A stretch of DNA of 64,000 nt, taken from positions 24,881,606-24,945,605 of the forward strand of contig CM029644.1 of NCBI GenBank assembly GCA_017311315.1. Direction: 5' to 3'. The DNA is from Dendrocalamus latiflorus. Taxonomy: Eukaryota > Streptophyta > Magnoliopsida > Poales > Poaceae. The notes below the pieces were generated by a model. The model saw nothing but the letters and a program-made list of their open reading frames with translations, ran no database searches and was not told where the DNA came from. Position numbers and translations under genes: made by a program. This document shows, in pieces, positions 23,298-35,774 of the stretch (positions are counted from its first letter, which is position 1; each line of letters begins with the position of its first letter).

Positions 23298-24113
23298 TGC
23301 AAATCCAAGAAAAAAAATGGCAGATGCGTGCATCGTGCAGGCTCGCGCGCGGCGTGCGTGGAACAAGTTGGCGACAACTCGCATGCATGCATGGCGTTGT
23401 AGCTAGCACAAGCTTGAATAATTTAACTTGTTGAGTTGGATTAATTTGGCCAAATTAGATAAGGATCAGAGAAATCAATTAAACCAGTAGTCCTAGTGTT
23501 TCAATTAAGAGCAAGAGATTCTTCAGAACGCACTCATGCTGTCAATTGTGGGGATAAGTACCACGCAAAAGGTTGCTGGTTAATTAATCAAGCCAGCCTA
23601 AGCTTGCACGACTTCGGTGACGTATCCGATTCTAAGTTTTATTGTGAAAAAGCATCAGAGTAGACTACAGAGAAGGTTACAGGTAATGCAATATTTTTAG
23701 GCCAGAAGCAAGCAAGTTCTCTCGTTAATTTCTACATCAAGCTGCGCCGGCACCCGCTTCAGAGTTCAAAGATGTTGGTGTCTCTGAGCGGCTTTTAATT
23801 CTTATTTCTTTAGTAATAACTATTTATTAGAGTAATTCCAGCAGTCTGCAGCGGATAGGCAACATGCCAAGCAGCACTTCTGAATTCTCTGATGGATCAA
23901 CTTGTATAAGAAAGTAATTACTCTACTAATACCTACATGTAGAACCAGTGAGTATGGAAGGTTCCCATTTCGAGATGCCAAAGTTGATCGAAGCGGGACT
24001 CCAAGGAAACACACTAAGAAAACAATGAATTATGCATATAACCTAAACTAACTTGCCAGTGGCTACTCCTCTGACAGTGTTGTACAAGGCCATGCTAGGA
24101 AGGTTAATCCTTA
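23298..24113. other. Intergenic stretch, no recognised feature
   Basis: No supported gene. It includes a short gcgcgcggcgtgcgtg patch at about 23345. Confidence 0.3.
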
Positions 24114-24386
24114 GGCCCCGCTCATTTCAGCTTCAACTTTTGACTTCTGATTTATTTTTTATTATTCATAAATTTCGTGTTTTTCTAAACTTTTGGTTTT
24201 TTGAGCTTTTTTGTCGGTTCTTTTTTCCCATATTCGTTCGTATTGTCCGTAATGAGCTAACATATTTTTTCTATTTTTTAAATTTAATTATACCAAATAA
24301 ATCATCTTTAGCTATAGTGAAATTTCAATCGTTACAATGTAATTTCAGCTATAAACAATAGCTTTTTAGCTCAACCGAACGGGACC
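24114..24386. repeat. MITE, ggccccgctcatt family
   Basis: The ends ggccccgctcatttcagc and the complement of ctcaaccgaacgggacc are inverted repeats. The interior matches 20793-21070. Confidence 0.6.
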
Positions 24387-24720
24387 TAAACAAGGGGCTA
24401 TAGCATCCTAGGGACGGGGTATGGGTACGTTTTGAAGGACCCAAAAAGCGACCAATATTGCTTGGGAAGGGAGCAAAATTGATTGCTTATAACAAAACAT
24501 TGGCCCATTGCATTGCCTGGGGTTCTGAAGCAGGAGCAGAAAGGCGCAAGCATGTGGCCATGTGGGCACACAAGTAGTAGTGGTGACGTCAACGCTGGCC
24601 CATACGTGTCCCTGCAGGCCTCGGAGTCCGCGCCCCAACAGGACTCCGGTTTTTGCTGGACTAATAGGAGAATTTTCTTTACTTTTTAGTCAGGTTAATC
24701 CACCGAGGGGATAGGTCTAA

Positions 24721-24949
24721 GAGCAAGTATAATAAGAGACTGTTAGTATATATGGTGAGATGGAAGAGAGAGAAGAGAGGTGGGTTGTAAGTTTACAGCC
24801 ATCTAAAACACAAGAACCAAGAAACTTTGTGAGAGAAAAGTGTGGGTCATACAGCCTTCAGCTGGCTGTAAACTACTATATGAATGAGCTGATAAGTGGG
24901 CTGTAAGTGTCCATACAGCCAGCTGAAGGCTGTATTATTAGCCTTGCTC
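24721..24949. mobile_element. Tourist-like MITE, 229 bp (PIF/Harbinger)
   Basis: The ends gagcaagtataataag and the complement of ttattagccttgctc are inverted repeats, flanked by the TSD taa at 24718-24720 and 24950-24952. TAA/TTA duplications are characteristic of PIF/Harbinger. Confidence 0.85.
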
Positions 24950-24952
24950 TAA

Positions 24953-25764
24953 CTAGTCTGGCTGTGTTCATCAGTGGCCCAGTTCTTTGCGCTTACGATT
25001 TCTTTGAATAAATAGAATAATTTTTTCATCATTGTTTTAAATTTATTTATGAAACATCATTTTCAAAGCAATTTATTAATATTTAATTAGTTCACACAAG
25101 AACTTAGGGAAAATCATAAGCCGTACCTCTATAAGTATAAACCACAGCAAACAAAAAATCTACAAGTACAGAACAGTACTTCGTAAATGCTCCAGCCATC
25201 CACCCCTATGGGCCTTGGCCCACGGCCTATTAACATGTCGTGAGGGGCTGAGGGCTTTGCGCGACCGCTCGTTGTGACCTAAGAATGAATGGTCTGACCA
25301 TCGTAGCATCGAGTGCCGGCTTGCCTTCCGTTACTTTTTATTCTTTATTTTTCGTTTTTTTTCTATTCCTTTCTTCTGCTACTTTCTTCCATTCCTTACG
25401 TTACATTGTCTTCCTTTCTTTTTTCCATTCCTTTCTCGTGTTATTTTCCACGTTTGTTATTTTTTCTTTTCACTTAGTTATAGCTTTTTTGCCGCATATT
25501 GCAGTACGTCCTTTAGTGTTCCTCGTGTTCATTTTTCCGTTGGATTATTATTATTTTTTATTTTTATTTGTTCAGCTAATTAATTTGATTTGTCTCCCAC
25601 CTAGTCAATTCACCTAGCATTACCACTGAAACATCATCAATGAACCGTTATAACATTGTTGATCAATTGTTGGAACATTTGAAATCAAGCGTGTGAAACA
25701 TTTGCTCGTTCACCTTATAAATTATGCATGGAACATTCTAGACTATTCGCGAGAGGCAGTACGC
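24953..25764. other. Intergenic, T-rich
   Basis: A pyrimidine-rich tract at 25330-25600 opens a 110-codon hydrophobic frame that I judge spurious. No other feature was recognised. Confidence 0.35.
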
Positions 25765-25921
25765 AGAAAAAAAATAGTCGTATACGATTTTGGCTGTATA
25801 ACTTAACACGATACAGTTTATACTACAATCTACTTGTAAACTCATCTGAAAACACACTACTTAAAAATTAATTACTGTAGCAAACATAAGCCAAAACCTA
25901 AGCCAAGTGTAAACGAACCCA
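25765..25921. repeat. Half-copy of a cctgttcttttt-family MITE
   Basis: The run gtatacgattttggctgtat to attactgtagcaaacataag matches the interior of the family at 29763-30007. The other end is absent or strongly diverged. Confidence 0.4.
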
Positions 25922-25995
25922 CCCTACATGTCGCACGCACGGTGTATAGCAGCCCGCAGATACCACTGATTCTTTTAGCGCTGAGCCTGAGGCGT

Positions 25996-26235
25996 GGCCC
26001 TGCTCATTTGGGTTTTTTGATTTATTATTTATTTTCACTATTTAACACTGTAGCTGACTTATTTTACACTATAACTAGTGGTGGCTTTTTTAGCGTAATT
26101 AAATTTTAAAAATAAAAACAAAAAAATAGATTAGCCCAACATGAATAATACAAAGGAATGCAAAAAAAAAACCAAAAAACCCTAAAAATAAAAAATACTA
26201 GAAGTCCGAGTGATAAGCTGAAGCCGAAACCAGCG
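25996..26235. repeat. MITE, ggccctgctcatt family
   Basis: The start ggccctgctcatttggg and the end aagctgaagccgaaac are inverted relatives. The interior resembles 24114-24386 in reverse. Confidence 0.5.
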
Positions 26236-26349
26236 ACCTCCTTGAACCATAGGTCGCCGTTAAGTGCCGCTCAGACCCTCGCTTTTCACTTTACGATTAC
26301 TGTTCACGTCGTAGCACTACGTGGAAGTGAGCGGCACACCGGTCAGTGC

Positions 26350-26833
26350 TAGGGCTGTAAACGAACCAAGCTTGAGTGAGCTTAGTCTTCCAGGCTCGAG
26401 CTCGGTAGAAACTCGAGCCGAGCTCGAGTTGGGGTCCGAGCCTAGACCTAGGCTCGAGCTCGGCTCATTGAAGCTCAGTAACAATTAAAATAATTTATTA
26501 TGTATTATTTTTTAATAATAAGAAAATTTTAAGTTTGAGCTTGGCTCTAGTAAACTCGATAACAGTCAAAATAATTCAATTATACACTAATTTTCAACAA
26601 TAAGAAAAGCATGAGCTCGAGTTCGGCTCGAGTAAACTCGGTAAGAATTAATATGTATTACTATTTAAGCTTGAATCGGAGCTCGCGAACTATTCGAACT
26701 CGGCTCGGTGAAGCTCGCGAGGTCGAGATGAAACTCGAGTTCGGCCCGTTTAAAGTTCAAATCGAGCTCGAACCAAACCTAGAACGAGCTGAACTCGAGT
26801 AGCTCATGAGCTTCAAGCTTTTTTTACAGCCTA
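26350..26833. mobile_element. hAT-type MITE, 484 bp, with gagctcg motifs
   Basis: The termini tagggctgtaaac and tttttacagccta are inverted repeats. The 8-bp TSD gtcagtgc is exact at 26342-26349 and 26834-26841. The body is full of palindromic gagctcgag motifs in both orientations. Confidence 0.85.
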
Positions 26834-27010
26834 GTCAGTGCGCGCGAGTCAGGACAGACACAGGCAGCAGGAGTGTGGCACAGGCCCAGCTGCGTTCCGT
26901 TCCGTACAGGCACCGCACCGTCCGAGCCCTGCCGGATCTTGGACCGAGCCTGTGCTGTGCTAGCTCTCGGCGCGACGCTTCTACTACTCGATCCAACATG
27001 TGCTTCTTTT

Positions 27011-27013
<3 letters not shown>

Positions 27014-27049
<36 letters not shown>
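27014..27049. repeat. (CT)n microsatellite
   Basis: About 18 uninterrupted ct units. Confidence 0.95.
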
Positions 27050-27052
<3 letters not shown>

Positions 27053-27828
27053 GTATTTGACAACGTATCGAATTACAACCCTGTTAAGAGATTATAACGC
27101 GGTACAGTAATCATATATACCCTCGAAGTAGGTATCAGAATTATACTACAATGGATACGACTCAAATTTCAGTATAGAGCCCATATATAGTATTTACCTG
27201 CGCACTTGCACGGGATTCACTGCCAGTTTAGAGGCTTCGACGGTTTTGAGCTGTGAGATGTGGCAGATTCCTCTCTGATTAAAATGGAGAGTACCAAAGA
27301 CACCGAGTTTGCAAGTGCAGAGGACGCTGGGCGTAACGTTCACTTACTGAACTCGCCAACATGACTAATGTAAATGGGCCGAAAACGGCCCTACTTAATG
27401 AGGCTTGCTTTGTCTTACGTAGGCTGTCCAAGTTCCAGGCCATCCAGCCACAGCTCTTTCCCGAGTCCTCGAATTTCCTTTTCTTCTTTTCGCGTGCTCA
27501 CTTCACGTGGTAACAAGTCCTAGTAAGTTTTGCTCTGAAAACAAAGTTCTCGTATGTTTTTTTGTATGGAACTATGGATAGAATTTTTACTATTCGTGTA
27601 CGCGGAAGATCCGAGCAAGCCCAGGTAACACAAGAAATATAGTTCGAGGGTAGACAAAAGCCAATCTTTACCTGGAGTTTGTTTATTCACTTGTCTCCAC
27701 CTTTGCCGACGCTTCTTGAGCACCGCCAACCCATCGGCGCCTGTGAGACGCCACCACTGCCTGAAACTCCATCCACATGAATGGCATTGCCCCTATCGGC
27801 CCGTTTGATCCGCCACCTATAACACCCC

Positions 27829-29350
27829 CATATCTGGGAGCATCATGAATCCCTCGCAATTATCTAGAATTGTTTAGTTGCGAGTTACATCAATCGAGTA
27901 TACAATATTGCTAACACATGCTTAAGAACAAATGCCAACTTCATTACAATATAGAGGCTTAGAAGCTGAGTTTTACAGTGGGGCAAATGGCTCTTAGATA
28001 CATTACATAACAAAAGAACGCCACAGGCACGTCTGAGCGGAAAACAACCCTAATTCCATGTGTCATCTATTTCGTAGAACTCCACTTCATCGCCTTCATC
28101 GACTTCCTTGTTGTAGGCTATCTTTGTTGATGTTTTTAGCAAGTATGAGTACAACCACCGTACTCAACAAGTCACACGGAAATTACTAAGTAAGTACATG
28201 TAAGGGTTACCATGAAATGGGTAGGAAGGTTTTTTATTTTATGTGGATGCAGTTTTAATTGTAAACCAGTTTTAAACGTAAAAGAAATATAACTTCTTTT
28301 AGTTAAGGGGTTTCAAACTTGATTACCTTCTCAAATCTACTTATGCTTAGTTGTTAGATTCACCCATTAAACACATCTTCATTTACCAGAAGCACACGTA
28401 TTCGAATACCAGTATTCAATGACTCTGCAAAGCTGCCCTGCTTTACCCATAAGATCCCTTAACTCCCGCGATAGAGTTAAGAAAACAAAGATGTTCGCTG
28501 CTCGATTCTTTATATAGCCCCCACCAAGTAGGTTTTTGATCTCAACAAGCTCGGGTGACCCCACAGATCTCGCCTGACTTGTCGCAGCCCTACCGTTGTA
28601 TGGTTAACCACCTCCCATACGGACTCACCCTCGGTCTCCCCCCGCCAGTTGCAGAGGTTCAATCGAACTTGAGCAGTTACTAGACCAGGTTTGACAAAGT
28701 CAATGCTTGTGGTTGGGCGAGTGCTATATTCTTTACTCAGCATAAGGGTCTAGTTCTTATATTTTTAACTGAGGCATCTTCTACGCACAAACCCATATTC
28801 AGTGCCCACGACACTACCACCAATCCACAACCAAGCCTCCACCCTAGGATAAGGTCTTGGGATCCGGCCCACTTATGGCGTTTTGCGATCCTCGCTTACC
28901 CTAGATCCACTTTTCAAAATTTTACCAACAAATACCAACTTTCTTAACAACGGAAAAATTTGGTGAGTTGCTAATCTACCATGATGACATTATCATTATA
29001 TTTAATATTACTATATCTTGTCAAGGTGAATATGGCCATCAAGTTAAATCGAGCTTTTTCGTGTGGTAGGACATAACTAACAGCATGTCATTCTAAAGAT
29101 CTTTTGTGCATAAAATAACAACTTGCAAATAGCGTAATGAAAGTACTGATAAATAAATAATTAAAGGAATGTAGATTTAATATGATCAAAACATGTGTGA
29201 CTTGCCTTGTGGGTGTACGACTTCAACGAGTTTGAACACTTCAGTGGCTTGGGCCTGGTCTTGGGCTTCTTCTTCCTGCTCTAAAGGGACTACGACGTCG
29301 GGAGCTAATGCAAAATCAAACAAAGCAATTTAATTCCACGCCCGAAGGAT
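27829..29350 (+). mobile_element. LTR-retrotransposon remnant (LTR-like)
   Basis: It begins tataacacccccatatctgg, close to the TGTAACACCCC start of many grass Gypsy LTRs, and contains actcaacaagtcac and similar LTR-like motifs. No second copy, PBS or coding region was recognised, and the 3' limit is not clear. Confidence 0.35.
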
Positions 29351-29477
29351 TGAGCTAGGAATAAATAAGTAAAATGAAGAAAGAAAATCCAAATAAATAA
29401 GGTTTTGGGCTTTTAGGAGGGTCTGAAAGGTGAAATGGGCCTGAGAAATGGGTCGGCGGGCTCGAAACAGTCAAAAT

Positions 29478-29479
<2 letters not shown>

Positions 29480-29575
<96 letters not shown>

Positions 29576-29598
29576 ATGTGTGTGTGTGTGTGTGTGTT
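29480..29598. repeat. (TA)n(TG)n microsatellite
   Basis: About 90 bp of ta followed by tg units. Confidence 0.97.
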
Positions 29599-29762
29599 TG
29601 GGTTTGGGTCTGTCATCATGTCGATTTTCACGGGATGAGTTATTGGAACAACTAGTGCTTATCGTAGTCGTACATGTTCAACTCCCAGAATTATGTCAAC
29701 ATGGTTGCTCGAGTCTGGCCATCATGCTTTGGAGTATTCTTGCGATCCCCTTGGCAAAATGG

Positions 29763-30007
29763 GGGCCTGTTCTTTTTTGCTGCGGCTTGTGGCTTTTGGC
29801 TATTTTTTTTTGAATTTTAGCTGTTTACGGTACAGATTACGGAGAGACAGATACTCACTTGTGATTTTGGCTGGTACAGATGTTGGGTTTTTTAACGTGT
29901 AGATCGTTTAACTTGTAGACCCCGTCTTGAAAAAATACTCCGTTTGAAAGGTAGGTACTGTAGCAAAAGCCAAAAGCCGGTCGGCTTTTGACTTGCCGAA
30001 CAGGCCC
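29763..30007. repeat. MITE, gggcctgttc family, 245 bp
   Basis: The ends gggcctgttc and gaacaggccc are perfect inverted repeats. A 3-bp duplication tgg flanks it. An inverted relative lies at 36845-37086, and diverged ones at 37877-38095, 40845-41025 and 61690-61900. Confidence 0.75.
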
Positions 30008-30009
30008 TG

Positions 30010-31016
30010 GTCATAACCAGGTGCTCGTGCAAGCTCTTGAGTTGGGTTTTTGAGCAAGTTATTTATAAGTTGAAGCTCTTGAGCCTCCTCATATTGATAC
30101 AGGATGCACCCAGGTAAACTCCTCTGGGCTACCAACCTTCTCCTCTGGATGGTCTCAGGATCTTCAACAGCTGAGGCTGCTTTATTCCGCCTTAATGGAG
30201 AGCAATTATTTCGAGGATTTCTCCCATGCTCATCAGAATACTCACCTCGTTCATCACCGGAGGTCTCCTCGCCATCACCACGAGGGGTCATAGTGTGTGA
30301 GCGGTGGAGAGCATTCTCAGCCTTCCACCGGGAGAGCGATTAGTATTTGAGGAGAGGGCGAAGACCTTCTGGATATAATCTTCACTTGTGTCAAATGCCT
30401 CCTGGCTTAAGGAGTCGTCAAATGATAGCGCCTCACGACCTAGAGTAAGACCCTCCAAGAAGGGGAATTCTAGATTATAACTGCCTCCCGTCGGAGTTGA
30501 GCCCTACAAAAGTATGGGCGAACTCATAGGAAGCCCACCCACATTCTCTGCGGGGACAACCGGAAAGTAACAACCACAAGATGTCGATGGAGCCCCGGAA
30601 TGCCAAATTCCAGGACTTGCCGAATCAGATCAGACGACCGCTGAGGGACTCAAACATTTAGAGGAAGATCCCTCATCATATCTCGAGTCTTGTTTATGGT
30701 CAGGTTGATTCTTACCCTTTGAGGAAACTGGCTCCTCCGTTGGGCGTAACGTTGTGGGGGATAAGGATCCCTTCTCAACCTTACCCGGTGTGCGATCTCC
30801 GGGATCTCGTGATGGATCTCTAGAGGTAGCCTCACTATCGGATGAAAGCATACTTTGCTCGTAGTCATAGTAGGCATCCATGTCGAAATCTGCTTAGTCG
30901 GTCATATCGAACCAATTCTTCTCGATCTACTCTTCTGCCATAAGGACATCAGAAAGAAGGGAATCTATCGATGAGGAATTACCAGAGTTTGGAGGATCCC
31001 TACGGACGGCACAAAC
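30010..31016 (-). pseudogene. Broken gag region of a Tat/Gypsy-type retrotransposon
   Basis: It lies directly downstream, in minus orientation, of the LTR at 31017-31751. A PBS-like segment sits at 30999-31016 (gtttgtgccgtccgtaggga on the minus strand, similar to the tRNA-Arg-type PBS of Tat elements). Open pieces at 30630-30881 and 30010-30291 are polar and charged, like the N-terminal part of Tat-type Gag. They are separated by stops and shifts, and the region ends at a MITE. No pol remains. The lineage is inferred from the PBS-like motif only. Confidence 0.5.
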
Positions 31017-31751
31017 TGTCGGTGTTCTAATACTGATCTTACGCATGATTATTTGGATTTAGGGATCTCTCAAAGACCTGACCACACAGAGATTTTATAC
31101 AGGTTTGTACCTTCTACAAGGAGAATAATAACTCTACTACCGTGTGATTGTATTAAGCGTACTGATTACAATCGAGATAAATGACTAATGTGCTTCTTGA
31201 TCTCTATTGGTTTTGTCATGCATATAATACCCCCTTGTCCTACTTGATGTTAGCCTTATATGGCGTACGAAGATGTGATGGTTGCTCCATGCTAAGAGAC
31301 GTCTTAATGTTTCAGACGACTAACTGTATATCAGAAGTTATTGTCAGAGATGTGGTACCCCTTGCAGCCAGGCGGTTATCGCTTAAGGCAGGAATAAGTT
31401 ATGAGAAGTTATTGTAGAGAGCAACTGTGCACGCTAACTACCTTATCAAACAGACCTGTAATGTAACAGGTTGTCGTAGACAAACTAGTCGAAGTTAGAC
31501 TAGTCGTAGAAGAGTTTATGACCACAGGATGGTTGTAAAATGGCTTACGACTATGTCATGTTCATAAAAAGACTTACAATCATAGAGCAGTCGTGGAAAG
31601 ACTCGTGACCAGGGGGTAATCATGGAAAGGCATACGACCACACGATTAGATTTCTCCCTTACGAATATAAAGGGTATACTTAAATAACGGAATGACATAA
31701 TAATGCCATTTATAAATAAATAATAAATTAAGAACTATTATATCCCCGTCA
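31017..31751 (-). repeat. LTR of the Tat-like element, 735 bp
   Basis: The plus strand starts tgtcggtgttc and ends tatccccgtca, giving TG...CA ends. U3-like imperfect repeats of about 38 bp (acgacc/gttgta motifs) lie at 31458-31645. No second LTR is in the window, so the element is truncated. Confidence 0.55.
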
Positions 31752-32589
31752 AGTTGAAAAGCCAAAAAGAAATGGCCTTTATTGTGCCCAATTTGTTGCT
31801 TATCATGAGCTTACATCATTTCTCTCCTTTTTGGCGACGTGTTGCTTCTTGATTTGAATATTATCCTTGTGCATGCCCACGCTGCATTAGGCTCCTACAT
31901 AAGAGCATCTCCAGCAGGAGCCCTCAAAACAGGGCCCCTACTTTTAATTTGAGAGCTCTCCCTACTTTTGAGGGCCCTGTTTTCTGGGCTGCACTCCAGC
32001 AGGAGCCCTCAAAACAGGGCTCCTACTTCTTAATTCCCTCTATTTCCTCACACACTATATGCATATGTATTTGAGAACATCACATTATATAATAATTTAT
32101 TTAAACTATAGCTCTAAAGCACTATACTTAAAATTATGAATGAAAATACAAATATTCAAATTTAAATTTAAAGATAAATTTGGTCCAAATTTAATGATAG
32201 TCGATCACAACATAGTTCATAACATCTCTGCAAATCAAATGACAAGGCCGAGATCAATGTAGATGTGTTGAAGGAGGTGAGTTGTTGACCTGGTGGTCAA
32301 GGATGGGATTTTGATGCAAACTTCATGTTTGCATTGCCATTTCTCGCAATCTATGCCTTTGGCCCTTTATGCGGATAGCCGCCATCGTGCACTGTTGCGT
32401 TGCACAGAATCAACTCCTGATTAGAGACAAGACTAAAATCAATGTGGTCAAACTGCATAGCATGCAATGCTAATCACCTTTTTTTTGGTATCTTCCCCGC
32501 TTCTACTTTGCAAAAGATAAGGCAGCGATGAGTGATGGACCGATGTTGTGATAAATTTCAGGGAACTGCTATGATTCAAGCTAAGTTAC

Positions 32590-32825
32590 ATGCCATACAC
32601 AACTGACCGGACAGGTTCTGGGGATGCTGTTGTTGCTGCTGCTATTAGGAAGTTGACAACTTGTCCTGAGATGTATGAGGATCAGGGTACATTGGAGAGG
32701 AAGCTAAGATTTGCTTTGGCTGCTGGAATCATTTCACAATGGACAATTGGTGCCATGCGAGGTTCCCCACTGAGAGTGCTGCCCAGAACTTGAAGGAGCA
32801 AGTATATGTGCCTTCTATGTGGTGA
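32590..32825 (+). pseudogene. Fructokinase-like (pfkB family) C-terminal fragment
   Basis: The frame reads the pfkB signature DRTGSGDA (residues 6-13), then about 45 residues typical of the C-terminus of plant plastid fructokinase-like (FLN) proteins. After codon 58 a one-base loss near 32763 shifts the frame. The expected tail, ending in a tga at 32823-32825, continues in another frame. The N-terminal two-thirds of the gene is missing. Captured by the surrounding PIF-type element, it is not expected to make an active kinase. FLN proteins associate with the plastid-encoded RNA polymerase. That assignment is from remembered family resemblance and not from a search. Confidence 0.75.
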
Positions 32826-34005
32826 CTGGTGAATCAATCAATTGCGATGAAATGAACAATATTTATTCATGAGTGGTATTACAGAAGTGAAGGGAAAATT
32901 TTACCACAAGAGCTAACAGGTGCCACATGTGTACCAATTTTTCAGGTACCATCTTCATCCAATTTGTATCATTTCAATTTTGAACTTTAGAAGGAAAACT
33001 GTGTTGCTTATATTGTTTACAAATGCTGAATAGTTACATCTTGACTTTTAACATGTACATCGAGATACAAAGCTGTACGCAAAAGTGATCTTGGAAGGGG
33101 AGGAAAGAAGGTTCTACTATCATACACAAAAGACAAGAGAACTGGACAACCTTCTGGGAGATATTTATCATAAAATTCTCGGTAGCTTTAACAATTTATT
33201 TACTTCTTTGATTCTGTCCTGCTGTTGTAATTTCTTCTCAAATTGGTAGAATAATCATATTTGCCCTGATGATGAAGATATAGCTATCCTAATATTACAA
33301 ACTTTTCCTTCAAATAAATTCGTTTTGATTTTTTTTTAGTGCTTGATGCTGCTACTTTACCCTTAATGTTATGGTCCATGAATAAGCAAGCAGTGAGCAC
33401 TTCACTTTATAAACAGATCCTGCCGTACTCTCTAGATATACCCAAATCTTAATTACATTGAGATTTTGAAATAAACCTTTATTCATCTAGTCAATTTCTA
33501 GGTATACAATCATATGTTCCAGAATTTGCTATGATTCAAGTTTACATGTAATGGACACCATTTTTTCTTGTTGAAGTTAACTAGTAAAGTTTATTTTCTA
33601 TTTTTGCTGTGGACTGTTTATTCAGTTTTGGGTATGCTTGTGGAGATTCCACAAATCTGAAAAGACCTTTTGTCATGCAGTACATGAATATCATACAATT
33701 ACATATAAGTTGGTTATCCTAAATTCATAATGTAGCATTTCTATGGAAGTACACCCAAGTATTTATTAGGCAACATAATAAAAAATATTTAGGAGTCATC
33801 TTAGATGCAATGAATTTTCATCTTAGGACTGAACATTGGAAATTATATACATGATCTTGGAGATCAGAGATTTTCCATATATCATACATTTCAGCAATCT
33901 CAAGCTATCCCAATCCCAATTTCAGCATCTCAAGCTATCAACCCACAAAGCACATCGGCATATATACATACAAAGCACATTTCAGCATAATCCCAATCTC
34001 CGGTC

Positions 34006-34440
34006 CTATAATCTGGCGGTGGCGCAACGGAGGGGGTACAGGTGACGCAACGGAGGTGGCGCAGGAGGAGATGGCAGCGGGCGAACCTGGCGTGAAGGAT
34101 GTCCGGGTTGGCGGCCGGCGAAGTTGGAACCGCTGGTGGTGGTCGCGGTCGAGGTCGGCGATGCGGTCGAGGCCGGCGATGCGGTCGGCGATGCGGTCGA
34201 GGTCGGCGATGCGGTCGAGAGCGAGGTCACGGAGGAGAGCGGGGAGGCGGGCGGCGCTCGCGGGCGGGCTGCGGGAGGGGAAGAGGCGGGCGGCGCTCGC
34301 GGGCTGCGGGAGGGGAATGAGGCGGGCGGGGGAAGGAGCGGGCGCGGGAGGGGAAAGAGTCGGGCGGGGGAAGAATTGGAGCAGTGCGCGCAGGAAACCG
34401 TGATTTGAGGGCTTGGCCTAGAGCCCCAGGAATGAGGGCT
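34006..34440. repeat. GC-rich block with 18-bp minisatellite in the Pack-PIF element
   Basis: The unit gcggtcgaggtcggcgat recurs imperfectly at about 34141-34222. Long open frames on both strands are explained by the repeat and GC content. Read inward from the right terminus it looks like a 5' UTR or exon 1. Confidence 0.5.
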
Positions 34441-34571
34441 GGAGGGGGGATTTGAGGGGCCCCTCAAATTTGAGGGCTCTAGTAGGGGTCCTGCTGGATC
34501 TCTATTTTTATCTCAAGCCCTCAAATTTAGTTTTAGGGGCTCAAGTAGGGGCCCTACTGGAGATGCTCTAA

Positions 34572-35300
34572 CACACTACATCCTAATATCAGAGAGGGAG
34601 AATTCCAGATGCAAAATCTCAGGAAAATAATCCAACGAGCTCATTGGACGCCCAGGAACCACGCACGAGCATCTTCAGTGCAACTGGGCTGTAAATTGGA
34701 CTCGTCTTCCGAGTCAAGCCCAAAGAAGGCGAAGCAAGCCCGACTTTGTGAACCTGAACGCACGCACCAGACCAGGCCATAGCGCGAGCCAAAGCGCTCG
34801 CAGTCCGACTGCCGCGTGGGCCCACGGAAGACAGGCACGCGGTCGTGCAGGCGCCACGTGTAACCGAGCGAAAACGACGCTGCTAGGTGGGCCCGGAGCC
34901 CTACATGAACATGTCCTGCATTTGCGCATATACCGACGCTCGCATCACTCTTTTTTCATTTTTATTTTGCGAATTTAGGATTGGCCCATGTACTGATGTA
35001 CGTATGCCCCGCACGAATCTGGAAGCTAGCTTTTGTACTCTACTCGTAGAATACGTACGTACGTACGCACGCCACGTCCGTCCAAAAACGTGGCCATCAC
35101 AGGTTGCGGTCTGAGCTCGAAATCATGGCATGTGAGCTGTAAGTGAGACCTACTTCACAACAGATCGAGCTTAGGCGGCAGCCACGTCAGCTAATCAATC
35201 CTCCTCGTATAATTAGCTAGCGAGACGGGGTGGGAATGGATGATCTGTGTCTCCGGCCGCACGCAAACGCACGAGGTGAGGTCGGAACACTGTTATATTA
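34572..35300. other. Intergenic, mixed GC, no supported gene
   Basis: Contains acgtacgtacgtacgc-type runs at about 35050-35070. No domain-bearing frame was recognised. Confidence 0.3.
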
Positions 35301-35321
35301 ATAGCTACTAGCTGCATATAA

Positions 35322-35342
35322 GCGCGGCGCACGCCGCGCTAG
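35322..35342 (+). other. GC hairpin followed by CTAG, possible Helitron 3' end
   Basis: GCGCGGCG-CA-CGCCGCGC forms a perfect 8-bp stem, and CTAG overlaps its last base. Helitron 3' ends have a GC hairpin just before CTRR. Here the hairpin is directly at CTAG and the next base is c, not the usual T, so the call is weak. Confidence 0.25.
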
Positions 35343-35760
35343 CTACCGTGTGGACCAAAATAAAAGAGACGATAATTCGTAGGGTGATTCATTAAAAAAA
35401 TCAAGGATAAACACGTAATTTCGGAAAAATCAAAGGACTTTTTCGAAAAAAATCGAGGACTTGTAAGGACCTGTACGTAAGTAAACAAGGACCTATACGT
35501 AATTTCGGAAACCCGCCGGGCGCTATCCAAAAATTTTTTGCAAAGGAAAAACTTGCAGGGACCTTTTCGCGAGAAAAAAGGACCTATACGTAATTTTCGC
35601 AAAACCGGAGGAAAGTGCCTCCCCCGGCCGTACGGGAAACCCCCCGCCACGCGCCGGCCGGACGCGCGGGCGGGGGTGACGTGGGCGCGCGAGGAGGCCG
35701 GAACTCCCCCGCTAATATAGGTTCTGGGGATTCGTTTATATAGGTTGAAATAGTCTACAT
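35343..35760. other. Repeat-like sequence with acgtaatttcggaaa motifs
   Basis: Diverged copies of ggacctatacgtaatttcgg recur at about 35405-35425, 35488-35510 and 35580-35600. They are followed by a GC-rich patch (35620-35710). This looks like an old transposable element of unknown class. Confidence 0.35.
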
Positions 35761-35774
35761 AAATAGGTTGAAAT

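Larger units (their letters stand above)
31903..34568. mobile_element. PIF/Harbinger-type element carrying a gene fragment (Pack-type), 2,666 bp
   Basis: The ends gagcatctccagcagg and the complement of ccctactggagatgctc are inverted repeats. They extend inward as diverged copies of gccctcaaa-type motifs. The TSD is taa at 31900-31902 and 34569-34571. There is no transposase gene. The interior holds a fructokinase-like gene fragment (32590-32825) and a GC-rich block near the right end (34006-34440). Confidence 0.85.

Noticed and set aside
25285..25617. 110-codon hydrophobic frame resembling a membrane protein
   Set aside because: It arises from a T-rich tract, and Phe/Leu runs are expected from composition. 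No homologue, intron or codon signal was recognised.
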